DNA of 64,000 bases from Tolumonas sp008015085 (GCA_029265125.1 JAJUJX010000012.1:20523-84522), one strand, 5' to 3'; shown: positions 8,444 to 17,757, numbered from the stretch's first letter. The notes: generated by a model not told the origin, from the sequence alone. Numbers and translations are program-made.

Positions 8444-9421
8444 TCAGCCTCCGATTGATGCCAGATGTTGTGTCACACCACTGTTCCCTTCATGCAGGAA
8501 GTGGGTTTCACGTTTATGGGTTAAGCCTTGCAGAATACGGCTTTGTAATTCGCTGTTTTGTTCATCGGCCTGCAACAGCTCACGCAGTGGCACACCTTCT
8601 TCACCAAACAGACACAGATGCAGTTTGCCGACGGATGAAACCCGCAGCCGATTGCAATTCGTGCAGAAATCTTTGCTGTAAGGCATGATGAGGCCAATTT
8701 GCCCTTGATAATCAGGGTGGGAGAATACCTCCGCCGGGCCATCGGTCAGCTCACGGTTTTGCTGAATCCAGCCTTCGCGCAGCAGACGCGCTTTGACCGG
8801 TAGTCCGCTCTGATGGTGCTTCTGAAAACGGGCATCCATGGCGCCAGTTTGCATCAGTTCAATTAAGCGCAGCTGGATCGGCTGATTTTTCAGCCAGAAC
8901 AGGAATTGTGAAAGCTCGTGATCATTGAGGTTTTTCAGCAACACGGTGTTCACTTTGATTTTGCGAAATCCAGCCTGCTGTGCGGCATCCAGCCCTGCCA
9001 GGATCTCCGCCAGTTTGTTTTCACCGGTGATCAGCTGAAACTGACGAGGGTCTAGGCTATCGATACTGACATTGAGGGAGCGTAATCCAGCATCAAACCA
9101 TTGCTGTGCCCGCTCTTTCAGGCGATAGCCGTTAGTGGTCATCGCCACATTTTCGATACCGCTGATATTGGCCACGGTTTCAATAATTGCCGGTAGATCA
9201 CGGCGCATCGAGGGTTCACCGCCGGTGAGGCGGATCTTCTTCACACCCAATTCGGCAAAGGTAGTCGCCACCCGTCGAATTTCGTCGACAGTGAGGAAAG
9301 ATTTGCGTCCGTCGGGGCGATAACCATCCGGCAGACAATAGGTGCAGCGAAAATTACAGGCTTCTGTCACTGACAGACGCAGGTAATGAAAGCGGCGGGA
9401 AAAACCGTCTTGTAACATCAT
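8444..9421 (-). CDS. moaA: GTP 3',8-cyclase MoaA (radical SAM)
   Basis: 325 residues. First step of Moco synthesis from GTP. The N-terminal radical SAM cluster is C22-N-F-R-C26-T-Y-C29. The second 4Fe-4S site is CTNC with a third Cys 13 residues later (HLCLF), and the protein ends in Gly-Gly. The start at 9421 is chosen because the AAAGGTG ribosome site belongs to the Moco riboswitch directly upstream. A longer in-frame reading (from 9493) only translates the riboswitch. First gene of moaA-mobA-moaB-moaC-moaD-moaE. Confidence 0.96.
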   Translation of the reverse strand: MMLQDGFSRRFHYLRLSVTEACNFRCTYCLPDGYRPDGRKSFLTVDEIRRVATTFAELGVKKIRLTGGEPSMRRDLPAIIETVANISGIENVAMTTNGYRLKERAQQWFDAGLRSLNVSIDSLDPRQFQLITGENKLAEILAGLDAAQQAGFRKIKVNTVLLKNLNDHELSQFLFWLKNQPIQLRLIELMQTGAMDARFQKHHQSGLPVKARLLREGWIQQNRELTDGPAEVFSHPDYQGQIGLIMPYSKDFCTNCNRLRVSSVGKLHLCLFGEEGVPLRELLQADEQNSELQSRILQGLTHKRETHFLHEGNSGVTQHLASIGG

Positions 9422-9528
9422 AAACACCTTTCCAAATTCGGGAGGCCAGTGCATTTCTTTACTGACCCTCGCAGGGTAACTGCTCGGCTGCATGGCCTTA
9501 TCAGAGACTTAGGCGATGCAGCTCGGTG
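9422..9528 (-). promoter_or_regulatory. Moco riboswitch (moco-II-like leader of moaA)
   Basis: On the minus strand the 105 bases before moaA contain the conserved 3' part of the E. coli moaA leader as remembered: AAGAAATG, then GCCTCCCG, then TGGAAAGGTGT directly before the ATG, preceded by a long imperfect stem region (GAGCTGCATCG ... CATGCAGCCGAGC and ACCCTGCGAGGGT). The ribosome site AAAGGTG lies within the element, so ligand (Moco) binding would hide it and shut off moaA translation. The element is seen; the mechanism is from the known E. coli element. Confidence 0.85.
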
Positions 9529-9543
9529 TGTTGTTTGTTTTTT

Positions 9544-9652
9544 GAATCCGTTGTCTCATTTGTAAGACCGACACGCCGTGGATCCGTCCATGGAGGCTTG
9601 GGCGCCGCGTCCTGCGGCGCACAGTCGGCTTTACAAACAAGACAACAGATTC
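9544..9652. repeat. Palindromic intergenic repeat with nested hairpins
   Basis: A 29-base arm at 9544-9572 matches the reverse complement of 9624-9652 at 24 positions. Inside are a CCGTGG...CCATGG hairpin (about 9577-9592) and a perfect GCGCCGC-GTCCT-GCGGCGC hairpin (9602-9620). This architecture resembles dispersed palindromic repeat elements (BIME/MITE-like) common in gammaproteobacteria. It lies between moeB and the moaA riboswitch and could act as a transcription or RNA-decay boundary. Copy number elsewhere cannot be judged from the window. Confidence 0.8.
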
Positions 9653-9676
9653 CTCTCGTTTATGTATGCCTAAGGG

Positions 9677-10447
9677 TTAAGACGCATCTCCACACACAGC
9701 ACAACTATTATTCTTCTTTAATTTCATCGACCGGAACTGCCCACTGAATCCATCGATCAACAGCAGTTGACCGCTCAACGGTGTTCCCGCTTTGGTCAGC
9801 AGTTTCAAGGCTTCCACAGCTTGTAAACTGCCAACCACCCCCACAATCGGAGCCAGCACGCCGGCTTCGACGCAGCTTTGGCCTTGATTGTTGGAAGATG
9901 GAGAAGAAAAAAACTGGCTGAAGCAGTGGTAGCAGGGCTCATCTTGCAGCCAGCGAAAAACAGCAACCTGACCTTCGAAGCGGATCGCCGCACCAGAAAC
10001 CAGTGGGGTTTTCTGATGAAAGCAGGTTAGATTTAATAAATTACGGGTATCCAGATTGTCACTGCAGTCGAGCACCAGATCGTGCGCGGCTACCAGCGAC
10101 AAAGCCGAAGATTCATCCAGATAACGCGGGATCACTTCAAACTGACAGGCGGGATTTAACACCGCTAAAGTTTGACGTGCGGATTCCGCTTTGTTCATGC
10201 CGATACGGGTATCGTGGTGCAGCACCTGCCGTTGCAGGTTGCTGACATCGACCGTGTCACCATCGACCAGCGTGAGTTGCCCGACACCTGCCACCGTCAG
10301 ATATTGCGCGGCGGCACAGCCTAATCCGCCTAAGCCCACGATCAGTACGTGTGCATTTTTCAGCGCCGTCTGACCGTCAATATCCACACTGCGTAGATTG
10401 ATCTGACGGTGATACCGCAGTAGTTCCTGATCAGTCAGCTCTTGCAT
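9677..10447 (-). CDS. moeB: Molybdopterin-synthase adenylyltransferase MoeB
   Basis: 256 residues. E1-like enzyme that adenylates the MoaD C-terminal glycine. Motifs: RYHRQINL, ATP loop VLIVGLGGLGCAAAQYL, DTVDVSNLQRQ, DCSDNLDTR, and zinc cysteines CYHC and CAVC. The ATG at 10447 (MQELTDQELLRYHRQ) is preferred over a GTG at 10453 by similarity to E. coli MoeB. It follows moeA with a 7-bp gap, and the moeA-moeB pair follows nirD, so it is probably part of the nitrate assimilation transcript. Confidence 0.95.
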   Translation of the reverse strand: MQELTDQELLRYHRQINLRSVDIDGQTALKNAHVLIVGLGGLGCAAAQYLTVAGVGQLTLVDGDTVDVSNLQRQVLHHDTRIGMNKAESARQTLAVLNPACQFEVIPRYLDESSALSLVAAHDLVLDCSDNLDTRNLLNLTCFHQKTPLVSGAAIRFEGQVAVFRWLQDEPCYHCFSQFFSSPSSNNQGQSCVEAGVLAPIVGVVGSLQAVEALKLLTKAGTPLSGQLLLIDGFSGQFRSMKLKKNNSCAVCGDAS

Positions 10448-10454
10448 AGTCACC

Positions 10455-11675
10455 TCAGCTCACGATCTCGTTAAACAGCTCAATGGTGACTGACGCCCCT
10501 GCGGGTACGTCCTTTTCCACAATGACGAAACAATTGGCGGCACACAGTGAAGTGAACATGCCGGAGCCTTGCGCACCGGTCGAACGCACTGTGATCAGCC
10601 CATCAGCATTTACACTGATCAGCCCACGTTGGAAATCAACACGGTTTTTTGCACTACGGAAGTTGTGCTCCGCAATCGCAGGCAGACGTAGTGGCTCAAT
10701 GGCAATCTCACCCGCCAATTTGCGTAACGCTGGTTGTACCAGCTGATAGAAAGTAACAAATGCCGAAACCGGATTACCCGGCAGGCCAAAGAAATGCTTA
10801 TCGCGGATCTTGCCAAACGCAAACGGCTTGCCAGGTTTCATTGCTACCGACCAGAAACCAACCTCGCCCAGCTCCAGTAGCAGATCTTTGGTGTAATCAG
10901 CCTCTCCGACCGAAACGCCACCGGACGTAATAATGGCATCTGCCGTTTGTACCGCCTGAATAAAAGTGTCACGCAGCTGCGCCGGATCATCGGGAATGAT
11001 GCCGAAGTTCAGACACTCAATGCCCATCCGGTTCAGCATGGCTTCAATGCCGTAACGGTTGGAATCGTAAATTTCGCCCTCGTGCAGCGGCATTCCCGGC
11101 TGCTTCAGTTCATCCCCAGTACTGAAAATCGCGACTTTCAGACGACGGTAAACCTTAACGTCTGGCAAACCTAACGTCGCCAGCAACGGCAAGGCACGAG
11201 CATGTAAACGCGTACCGGCGGTCAGAACGACATCACCGGTACGGATCTCTTCGCCCAGATAACGGATATTCGCTTTGGCTTTCGGTGGCTGGGTGAACAG
11301 CACACCATCCGCCGTCTGCGCGGTCTGTTCCTGCATGATCACGGTATCAAGCCCCTCAGGCACCTGCGCACCGGTCATGATGCGCAGGCAGGTGCCCTGT
11401 GGGACCTCACCACGAAAGGGTTGTCCGGCTAAAGCGGTGCCAGTAACCGGCATCGCACGCCCCTCCTGCCAGTCAGCAAAGCGGAAGGCGTAGCCGTCCA
11501 TCGCGGAATTATCAAACGGAGGCATATTCAGCGGAGACAGCACGTTCTCCACTAAGATATGCCCCTGTGCGGTTGCCAGTGGCACAGTCATGATCTCGTT
11601 AACTGGCGCAATCTGCGCCAGCATGGTCGTTAATGCGTCCTGAACGCTCATTGCACCTGCATCACAACAACCCAT
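10455..11675 (-). CDS. moeA: Molybdopterin molybdenumtransferase MoeA
   Basis: 406 residues. Inserts molybdate into adenylated molybdopterin. Clear blocks: MPPFDNSAMDGYA, GTCLRIMTGAQVPEGLDTVIMQE, STGDEL, ITSGGVSVGEADYTKDLL, MKPGKPFAFG and GLPGNPVSAFVTFY. The ATG at 11675 has an AAGGAAA ribosome site. It begins only 10 bp after the nirD stop with no terminator between, so moeA-moeB are probably co-transcribed with nrt-nirBD. This links cofactor supply to nitrate use. Confidence 0.96.
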   Translation of the reverse strand: MGCCDAGAMSVQDALTTMLAQIAPVNEIMTVPLATAQGHILVENVLSPLNMPPFDNSAMDGYAFRFADWQEGRAMPVTGTALAGQPFRGEVPQGTCLRIMTGAQVPEGLDTVIMQEQTAQTADGVLFTQPPKAKANIRYLGEEIRTGDVVLTAGTRLHARALPLLATLGLPDVKVYRRLKVAIFSTGDELKQPGMPLHEGEIYDSNRYGIEAMLNRMGIECLNFGIIPDDPAQLRDTFIQAVQTADAIITSGGVSVGEADYTKDLLLELGEVGFWSVAMKPGKPFAFGKIRDKHFFGLPGNPVSAFVTFYQLVQPALRKLAGEIAIEPLRLPAIAEHNFRSAKNRVDFQRGLISVNADGLITVRSTGAQGSGMFTSLCAANCFVIVEKDVPAGASVTIELFNEIVS

Positions 11676-11685
11676 AATGGTTTCC

Positions 11686-12015
11686 TTATTCCGCTTTTAA
11701 CCAGACTTCGTCACCACGCACTTCCACCGGCCAGCTTTTGACAGCAATGCCCGGGGCGTCTAAACAACGCCCGTCTGCCAGTGAAAAATGCTGCTTGTAC
11801 AAAGGAGAGGCAACGCACAGTTCATCCTGAATATCGCCAATGATGCCGCGAGACAACACAAAGGCCTCGCCCAGCGGATCCCAGTTATCCAGTGCGTACA
11901 CCGATGGAATTTCATTCGGGATATAAAACACCGCCACTTGTTTGCCCTTTACCAGGGCTGTTCTGCCGGAATGCTCAACCAGATCGTTCAATTCACAAAT
12001 TTTCTGCCAGCTCAT
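11686..12015 (-). CDS. nirD: Nitrite reductase small subunit NirD (Rieske-type)
   Basis: 109 residues of the NirD family, which has a Rieske-like fold without the full set of Fe-S ligands (no CxH pairs are seen here, as usual for NirD). Partner of NirB in NADH-dependent nitrite reduction to ammonium in the cytoplasm. Start ATG overlaps the nirB stop (ATGA at 12012-12015), giving tight translational coupling. Confidence 0.95.
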   Translation of the reverse strand: MSWQKICELNDLVEHSGRTALVKGKQVAVFYIPNEIPSVYALDNWDPLGEAFVLSRGIIGDIQDELCVASPLYKQHFSLADGRCLDAPGIAVKSWPVEVRGDEVWLKAE

Positions 12016-14531
12016 ACCAACTCCTTGATCAGAATTAACTCTTCATCCTGTTTTGGGATTGCCTGCTCACGCACGATCTGACGTGGTGGCATATACGCCT
12101 CGTCACTGTTGAGGAATGGAGCAAACCGTTTCAGTTTTTCCGGATCTTCAATGGTGGTCTTCCATTCACACTGATAGGTATTGATCAGGTGCTGCATCTG
12201 ATCTTCCAGTTCCGCCGCAATGCCCAGCTTGTCGTCGATGATGACCGATTTCAGATAATCCAGACCGCCCTCCATGTTTTCCATCCACACGGAGGTACGT
12301 TGCAGACGGTCACCGGTACGGATGTAGAACACCATCAGGCGATCGATGTATTTGATTAAGTCTTCATCGCTCAAATCGGTGGCGAACAGATCCGCATGGC
12401 GTGGGCGCATTCCGCCGTTCCCACAAACGTAAAGGTTCCAGCCTTTTTCGGTGGCAATCACACCAAAGTCTTTGCTTTGCGCTTCGGCACATTCACGCGT
12501 ACAGCCGGAAACGGCGAATTTGATTTTGTGGGGTGCCCGGATGCCCTTGTAGCGGTTTTCCAGTGTCACAGCCATGCCTGCAGAATCTTTGACTCCATAG
12601 CGACACCAGGTTGAACCGACACACGACTTCACGGTACGCAACGATTTACCATAGGCATGGCCCGTTTCAAAACCGGCATCGACCAGCTCTTTCCAGATCA
12701 CGGGCAGTTGATCGATACGCGCACCAAACATGTCAATACGCTGACCGCCAGTCACTTTGGTGTAGAGGTTATATTTCTTCGCCACCTGACCCAGCACAAT
12801 CAGTTTATCCGGTGTAATTTCACCACCGGCGATACGTGGCACGATGGAATAGGTACCGTCTTTTTGCAGGTTACCGAGGAAGGCATCGTTGGTGTCTTGC
12901 AACGGCTGATGAGGTTTTTCCAGAATGTGATCATTCCACAATGACGCCATGATGGAGCCAATCATCGGTTTGCAGATATCACAACCACGGCCTTTGCCGT
13001 GCTTGCTCAGCACTTGTTCAAAGGTTTTCAGCTCACCGACACGGATTTGGTGAAACAGCTCCTGGCGGGTAAAGGCAAAGTGTTCACAGACATGGTTATT
13101 CGCCTCCATGCCCATTTCGGTCAACGTCTGATCCACTACCTGTTTCAGCAGGTTCGAGCAACCACCACAACCGGTGCCTGCTTTGGTGCAGGCTTTCACA
13201 TCTGCCACGGTGTGATTACCGGCTTTCACTGCTGCAACCACATCGCCTTTGGTGACGTTATGGCAGGAACAGATAGTCGCAGTATCCGGCAGCGCCAGAG
13301 AGGTTGGTTTTGCATTTCCGCCTTCTGGTAGTAGCAGTGACAACGCCGGATCCGGTAGTTCCATCTTATTCAGATAGAATTGCAGCAACTGGTCGTAATC
13401 GCTGTTATCGCCAATCAGGATTGCACCTAGCAGGATTTTGCCGGTTTCATCAGTCACCAGTTTTTTGTAGATACCGGACGGACGATCCAGCAGCAGTAAT
13501 TCTTGCGCGCCAGCAGTGGCGGCATGGCTGTCACCGATGGCACCGACATCAACGCCCATCAGCTTTAGCTTGGTGCTCATGTCGGCACCTTTGAAGCGAG
13601 TTTCACCGCCCAACAGCGTGTTAACCGCAGAACGGGCCATCTGATAGCCCGGTGCCACCAGTCCAAAAATTTTGCCTGACCACAACGCACATTCACCGAT
13701 CGCCAGTACATCTGGATGCGAGGTCACGCACTGTTCGTCAATCGTAATGCCTCCCCGTTCACCCACGATCAGCCCGGCCTGACGAGCCAGACGATCTTCC
13801 GGGCGGATACCCGCAGAGAACAGGATCACATCGGTTTCGAGATGGGTGCCGTCTTTAAACATCATGCGGTGCAGCGCGCCTTCGCCATCGACAATTTTGT
13901 CGGTCGCGGTATCGACGTGCACCTTCACCCCCAGACTCTCAATTTTGTTTTTCAGCATGTCACCGGCAACCGGATCGAGCTGAACTGGCATCAGACGCGG
14001 GGCGAACTCGATAACGTGCGTTTCCAGCCCGAGCAGACGAAGCGCATTAGCCGCTTCCAGCCCCAGCAAACCGCCACCAACAACCACACCGGTGCGGCCA
14101 CCAGCACAGGCATCACGGATCTCATCCAGATCAGCCAATGTGCGATAGACATAGCAGCCTTTACGCTGATGACCAGGGATAGGTGGAACAAACGGATAAG
14201 AGCCGGTTGCCAGCACCATTTTATCGAAGGCATAAATCTCACCATGTTCAGAAATAACCTGTTTTTTCGCCAAATCCAGTGATTCCGCTTTACAGCTCAG
14301 GATCAGGGACACATCTTTCTCGGCATACCATTCCGGATCAGCCATCTGCAGCTCTTTCGGCGCGCGACCACCGAACACTTCTGAAAGATGTACCCGGTCG
14401 TAGGCACTGTCAGGCTCTGCGCCCAATACGGTGACATCGAATTGTTCCAACCCACCCGCATTGACCAGTTGTTCCACAAAGTGGTGACCCACCATGCCGT
14501 TTCCGACGACTAACAGACGTTGTTTGCTCAT
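12012..14531 (-). CDS. nirB: NADH-dependent assimilatory nitrite reductase large subunit NirB
   Basis: 839 residues. N-terminal FAD/NADH disulfide-reductase fold (LLVVGNGMVGHHFVEQL; GVVVGGGLLGLEAANAL), a central BFD-type [2Fe-2S] domain (CSCHNVT, then GTGCGGC), ferredoxin-like repeats, and a C-terminal siroheme/4Fe-4S domain with SCVGSTWC and CTREC. Reduces nitrite to ammonium with six electrons. The ATG at 14531 has an AAGGA site 8 bases upstream, better than an ATG six bases earlier. Siroheme for it can come from the SUMT gene at 18549. It is 11 bp from nrtD. Confidence 0.96.
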   Translation of the reverse strand: MSKQRLLVVGNGMVGHHFVEQLVNAGGLEQFDVTVLGAEPDSAYDRVHLSEVFGGRAPKELQMADPEWYAEKDVSLILSCKAESLDLAKKQVISEHGEIYAFDKMVLATGSYPFVPPIPGHQRKGCYVYRTLADLDEIRDACAGGRTGVVVGGGLLGLEAANALRLLGLETHVIEFAPRLMPVQLDPVAGDMLKNKIESLGVKVHVDTATDKIVDGEGALHRMMFKDGTHLETDVILFSAGIRPEDRLARQAGLIVGERGGITIDEQCVTSHPDVLAIGECALWSGKIFGLVAPGYQMARSAVNTLLGGETRFKGADMSTKLKLMGVDVGAIGDSHAATAGAQELLLLDRPSGIYKKLVTDETGKILLGAILIGDNSDYDQLLQFYLNKMELPDPALSLLLPEGGNAKPTSLALPDTATICSCHNVTKGDVVAAVKAGNHTVADVKACTKAGTGCGGCSNLLKQVVDQTLTEMGMEANNHVCEHFAFTRQELFHQIRVGELKTFEQVLSKHGKGRGCDICKPMIGSIMASLWNDHILEKPHQPLQDTNDAFLGNLQKDGTYSIVPRIAGGEITPDKLIVLGQVAKKYNLYTKVTGGQRIDMFGARIDQLPVIWKELVDAGFETGHAYGKSLRTVKSCVGSTWCRYGVKDSAGMAVTLENRYKGIRAPHKIKFAVSGCTRECAEAQSKDFGVIATEKGWNLYVCGNGGMRPRHADLFATDLSDEDLIKYIDRLMVFYIRTGDRLQRTSVWMENMEGGLDYLKSVIIDDKLGIAAELEDQMQHLINTYQCEWKTTIEDPEKLKRFAPFLNSDEAYMPPRQIVREQAIPKQDEELILIKELV

Positions 14532-14542
14532 GTTCATGTTCC

Positions 14543-15373
14543 TTAAGCTACGGCACTGCTTTTGCTGGTTTTACTGCTCTTCAGCCGGGTGACCTTGCTC
14601 TGTTTTTCATAGAGGAAGCTCAGCACCTGCTGACGCAAATGGTGGTAATGAGGGTTATCCGCCAGCTCAACCCGGTCACGCGGACGCGGCAGATCGATAT
14701 GCAGGATCTCGCCTATGGTTGCCGCCGGACCATTGGTCATCATGACGATACGATCGGATAACAGCACGGCTTCATCGACGTCATGTGTGATCATGATGAC
14801 GGTGTTGTTCAGCTCAGCCTGAATTTCCATGACTGAATCCTGCAGATGCGCTCGGGTCAGTGCATCCAGCGCGCCGAATGGTTCGTCCATCAGTAATACT
14901 TTCGGTGAAAGTGACAACGCACGGGCGATACCGACACGTTGCTTCATCCCGCCAGAGATTTCGTGTGGTTTTTTCTCCAGCGCGTGATCCATCTGCACCA
15001 GTGACAGGTAATAACGCACGTTCTCGTCCACTTCCTTTTTACTGGCATTTTTCATTACCTGACGTACTGCGATTTCGACGTTTTGATACACGGTCAGCCA
15101 GGGCAGCAATGCGTGGTTCTGGAACACCACGGAACGCTCCGGGCCAGGGCCATCGACTTCACGACCATCAAGAATGATGCCGCCGGAGGTGGCTTCAGTC
15201 AGACCAGCAACAAGATTCAATACGGTGCTCTTGCCGCAGCCGGAGTGACCGATCAGAGAGATAAACTCACCTTTAGCAATTTTGAGGTTGACGTCCACCA
15301 GCGCTTCAAAGAAGCCTTTTTCTGTCTTGAAACGCATGCCCACGGCACTTAAATCGAGATAGGTTTTACTCAT
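14543..15373 (-). CDS. nrtD: Nitrate/nitrite ABC transporter ATP-binding protein
   Basis: 276 residues. Walker A GHSGCGKST, signature ISGGMKQR, Walker B VLLMDEPFGALD and the switch His in ITHDVDEA are all present. It belongs to the nitrate/taurine/sulfonate importer ATPase group and lacks the fused binding-protein domain of cyanobacterial NrtC, so the nrtD name fits. A TTG six bases upstream is in frame; the ATG has an AGGGA site. It lies between the permease gene and nirB in the nitrate operon. Confidence 0.92.
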   Translation of the reverse strand: MSKTYLDLSAVGMRFKTEKGFFEALVDVNLKIAKGEFISLIGHSGCGKSTVLNLVAGLTEATSGGIILDGREVDGPGPERSVVFQNHALLPWLTVYQNVEIAVRQVMKNASKKEVDENVRYYLSLVQMDHALEKKPHEISGGMKQRVGIARALSLSPKVLLMDEPFGALDALTRAHLQDSVMEIQAELNNTVIMITHDVDEAVLLSDRIVMMTNGPAATIGEILHIDLPRPRDRVELADNPHYHHLRQQVLSFLYEKQSKVTRLKSSKTSKSSAVA

Positions 15374-15391
15374 TTTCAATATCCCTATTAA

Positions 15392-16330
15392 TCAGCGCAG
15401 TTCACTGCGTTTATCCCACGAAAACCATTTCTGCAGTTGCAACATGCTGCGATCCAGCATGAAGCCGATGACACCGATGGTGACGACAGCGACCATAATG
15501 CGAGCCAGTGACTGTGAACTGCCGTTCTGGAATTCATCCCACACGAATTTGCCCAACCCCGGATTCTGCGCCAGCATCTCGGCAGCAATCAGCACCATCC
15601 ACGCTACCCCCAGCGACAGACGCAACCCGGTAAAAATCATCGGTACAGCCGATGGCAGAATGATTTTTCGAACATGAGTGATCGGATCGAGCTTCAACAC
15701 ACGACTGACGTTTTTTAAGTCAGGGTCGATATTGGCCACGCCCACCGTGGTATTCAGTAACGTCGGCCACAGGCTGCACAGCGTGACGGTGAATGCCGAG
15801 TTGATGAACGACTTGGCAACTATCGGACTGTCACTGACATACACCGCACTCACCACCATCGTCACCAGCGGCAGCCAGGCCAGCGGTGAAATCGGTTTAA
15901 GGATCTGGATGACTGGGTTCAGCGCCTGATACATCCACTGGTTCAAACCAAGGATGATGCCCATCGGAATAGCGATCAGTGACGCGACCAAAAAGCCGGT
16001 TGCAACCGTGATCAGGCTGGTTTTGATCTGATCGAAGAAGGTTGGCCGTCCGGTGTACGGGCGAATCGTCACTTTGGCATTCGGATCTGCTTTCAGCTTG
16101 TCCGCATTCCGCTGTTCCTGACGTTGATAAAAGGCCCTCTTTTTATCCTGTTCAGATTCATGCTCATCTACCAGCCCCATGAATTGCTGAGCGGTCGCCA
16201 CCGGGCCCGGTAAAGAGCCCAATGTGGTGGTAACCTGACTGGCAGCGATCTGCCAGAAGAACAGGAAGGCCAGCAACCCCACCAGCGGGAACGCCATGTT
16301 TTGCCATTTAATGTTCAGTACTGCTGACAT
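15392..16330 (-). CDS. nrtB: Nitrate ABC transporter permease
   Basis: 312 residues with an N-terminal transmembrane helix, a charged periplasmic insert (about residues 55-95, HESEQDKKRAFYQRQEQRN) and about five further helices. The permease coupling loop is visible (ARVLKLDPITHVRKIILPSAVPMI). The start at 16330 is chosen for its AGGAGA ribosome site; the in-frame start at 16363 lacks one. It sits between nrtA and nrtD. Confidence 0.92.
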   Translation of the reverse strand: MSAVLNIKWQNMAFPLVGLLAFLFFWQIAASQVTTTLGSLPGPVATAQQFMGLVDEHESEQDKKRAFYQRQEQRNADKLKADPNAKVTIRPYTGRPTFFDQIKTSLITVATGFLVASLIAIPMGIILGLNQWMYQALNPVIQILKPISPLAWLPLVTMVVSAVYVSDSPIVAKSFINSAFTVTLCSLWPTLLNTTVGVANIDPDLKNVSRVLKLDPITHVRKIILPSAVPMIFTGLRLSLGVAWMVLIAAEMLAQNPGLGKFVWDEFQNGSSQSLARIMVAVVTIGVIGFMLDRSMLQLQKWFSWDKRSELR

Positions 16331-16382
16331 GGTTACTTCTCCTAATTTCAACTTAATACCCAACTCCAGGTACGATGGGCAT

Positions 16383-17747
16383 TTACAGCTTCTGATCGCC
16401 TTTCAGGCCAATTGGAAATTGCTTCAGATAGTCGTTCGGTTTGTGACCATCGTAGGTGATGCCATCAATGAACTTGTTATCAGGCGCCTTGTAGCCCGTC
16501 TCTTTGGCAAAATCAGGGAAGTCGCTCGCCTTCATCTTGCCTTCGGCAATCAGTTCTTCAGCGGCCTGACGGTACACTTCCGGCTTGTAGACTTGTTTCG
16601 CCATGTCGGCATACCAGTTATCTGGTTTGGCTTCCGGAATTTGTCCCCAGCGGCGCATTTGGGTCAGATACCAGATGGCATCGGAGTAGTACGGATACGT
16701 GGCGTTATGACGGAAGAAGATATTGAAATCAGCCGCCGGACGTTTGTCGCCTTTTTCAAACTCAAAGGTGCCAGTCATTGAGTTGGCGATCACTTTGGCA
16801 TCGGCACCCACATATTCCGGTTTAGCCAGCAGACCGACCGCTTCCTGACGGTTAGCATTGTTATTTTCATCCAGCCAGTAGGCCGCGCGGATCAGGGCCT
16901 TCACGAGATGAATGTGGGTGTTCGGGTATTTTTCGGCCCATGATTTGGAAACTCCGAAGACCTTCTCCGGGTTGTTATGCCAGACGTCATCATCGGTCAC
17001 AACCGGCACACCGATACCTTTAACAACGGCTGCCTGATTCCACGGTTCACCGACGCTGTAACCAAGAATGGTGCCGGCTTCCAGTGTGGCTGGCATTTGT
17101 GGCGGTGGTGTTACAGATAGCAGCACATCGGCCTGTTGCTGTCCGGTGTTATCCCCTTTCAGCGGCGCATAAAAACCGGGGTTCAGACCGCCAGCGGCCA
17201 GCCAGTAGCGCAGTTCGTAATTATGGGTGGATACTGGGAACACCATGCCCATATTGAATGGTTTGCCCTGATCTTTGTAAGATTTGACGACGGGCTTCAG
17301 CGCATCAGCCTTGATCGGATGCACCGGTTTACCATCAGCACCCACAGGGACGTTCGCTTTCATCGCTTCCCATACTTTATTGGAAACAGTCGTCGCATTA
17401 CCGTTCAGATCCATACTGAAAGCGGTAACAACCTCTGCCTTTGTACCAACCCCCGCTGTCGCCCCCAGCGGCTGGCCAGCCAGCATGTGGGCACCATCCA
17501 GTTCCCCGGTGATCACGCGATCCAGCAACACCTTCCAGTTGGCCTGCGCTTCGAGCGTGACATACAACCCTTCATCTTCGAAATAGCCCTTCTCATACGC
17601 AACCGCCAGAGGAGCCATATCGGTTAATTTGATAAAGCCTAATTTCAGCTCTTCTTTCTCAGGGGCACCGGTTTGTGCCTGCACCGCAGTCGAAGCCAAC
17701 ACCGCACTTATCATCCAACCCACTGCATTGCGTTTTAATGTGATCAT
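16383..17747 (-). CDS. nrtA: Nitrate-binding periplasmic protein NrtA
   Basis: 454 residues. Sec signal peptide MITLKRNAVGWMISAVLAS ending near AVQAQ, then a type II periplasmic binding fold beginning EELKLGFIKLTDMAPLAVA. NrtA/NasF-type length and blocks (LDGAHMLAGQPLG, STHNYELRYWLAAGG, GYSVGEPWNQ). The start at 17747 follows a GGAG site that lies immediately after the T-tract of a leader terminator, so translation is possible only when transcription reads through. NrtA is homologous to the sensor NasS, which is otherwise absent here. Confidence 0.94.
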   Translation of the reverse strand: MITLKRNAVGWMISAVLASTAVQAQTGAPEKEELKLGFIKLTDMAPLAVAYEKGYFEDEGLYVTLEAQANWKVLLDRVITGELDGAHMLAGQPLGATAGVGTKAEVVTAFSMDLNGNATTVSNKVWEAMKANVPVGADGKPVHPIKADALKPVVKSYKDQGKPFNMGMVFPVSTHNYELRYWLAAGGLNPGFYAPLKGDNTGQQQADVLLSVTPPPQMPATLEAGTILGYSVGEPWNQAAVVKGIGVPVVTDDDVWHNNPEKVFGVSKSWAEKYPNTHIHLVKALIRAAYWLDENNNANRQEAVGLLAKPEYVGADAKVIANSMTGTFEFEKGDKRPAADFNIFFRHNATYPYYSDAIWYLTQMRRWGQIPEAKPDNWYADMAKQVYKPEVYRQAAEELIAEGKMKASDFPDFAKETGYKAPDNKFIDGITYDGHKPNDYLKQFPIGLKGDQKL

Positions 17748-17757
17748 TCCATTGCTC

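Noticed and set aside
9422..9493. Longer moaA start at 9493
   Set aside because: The extra 24 codons are a translation of the Moco riboswitch; the AAAGGTG site fits the start at 9421.
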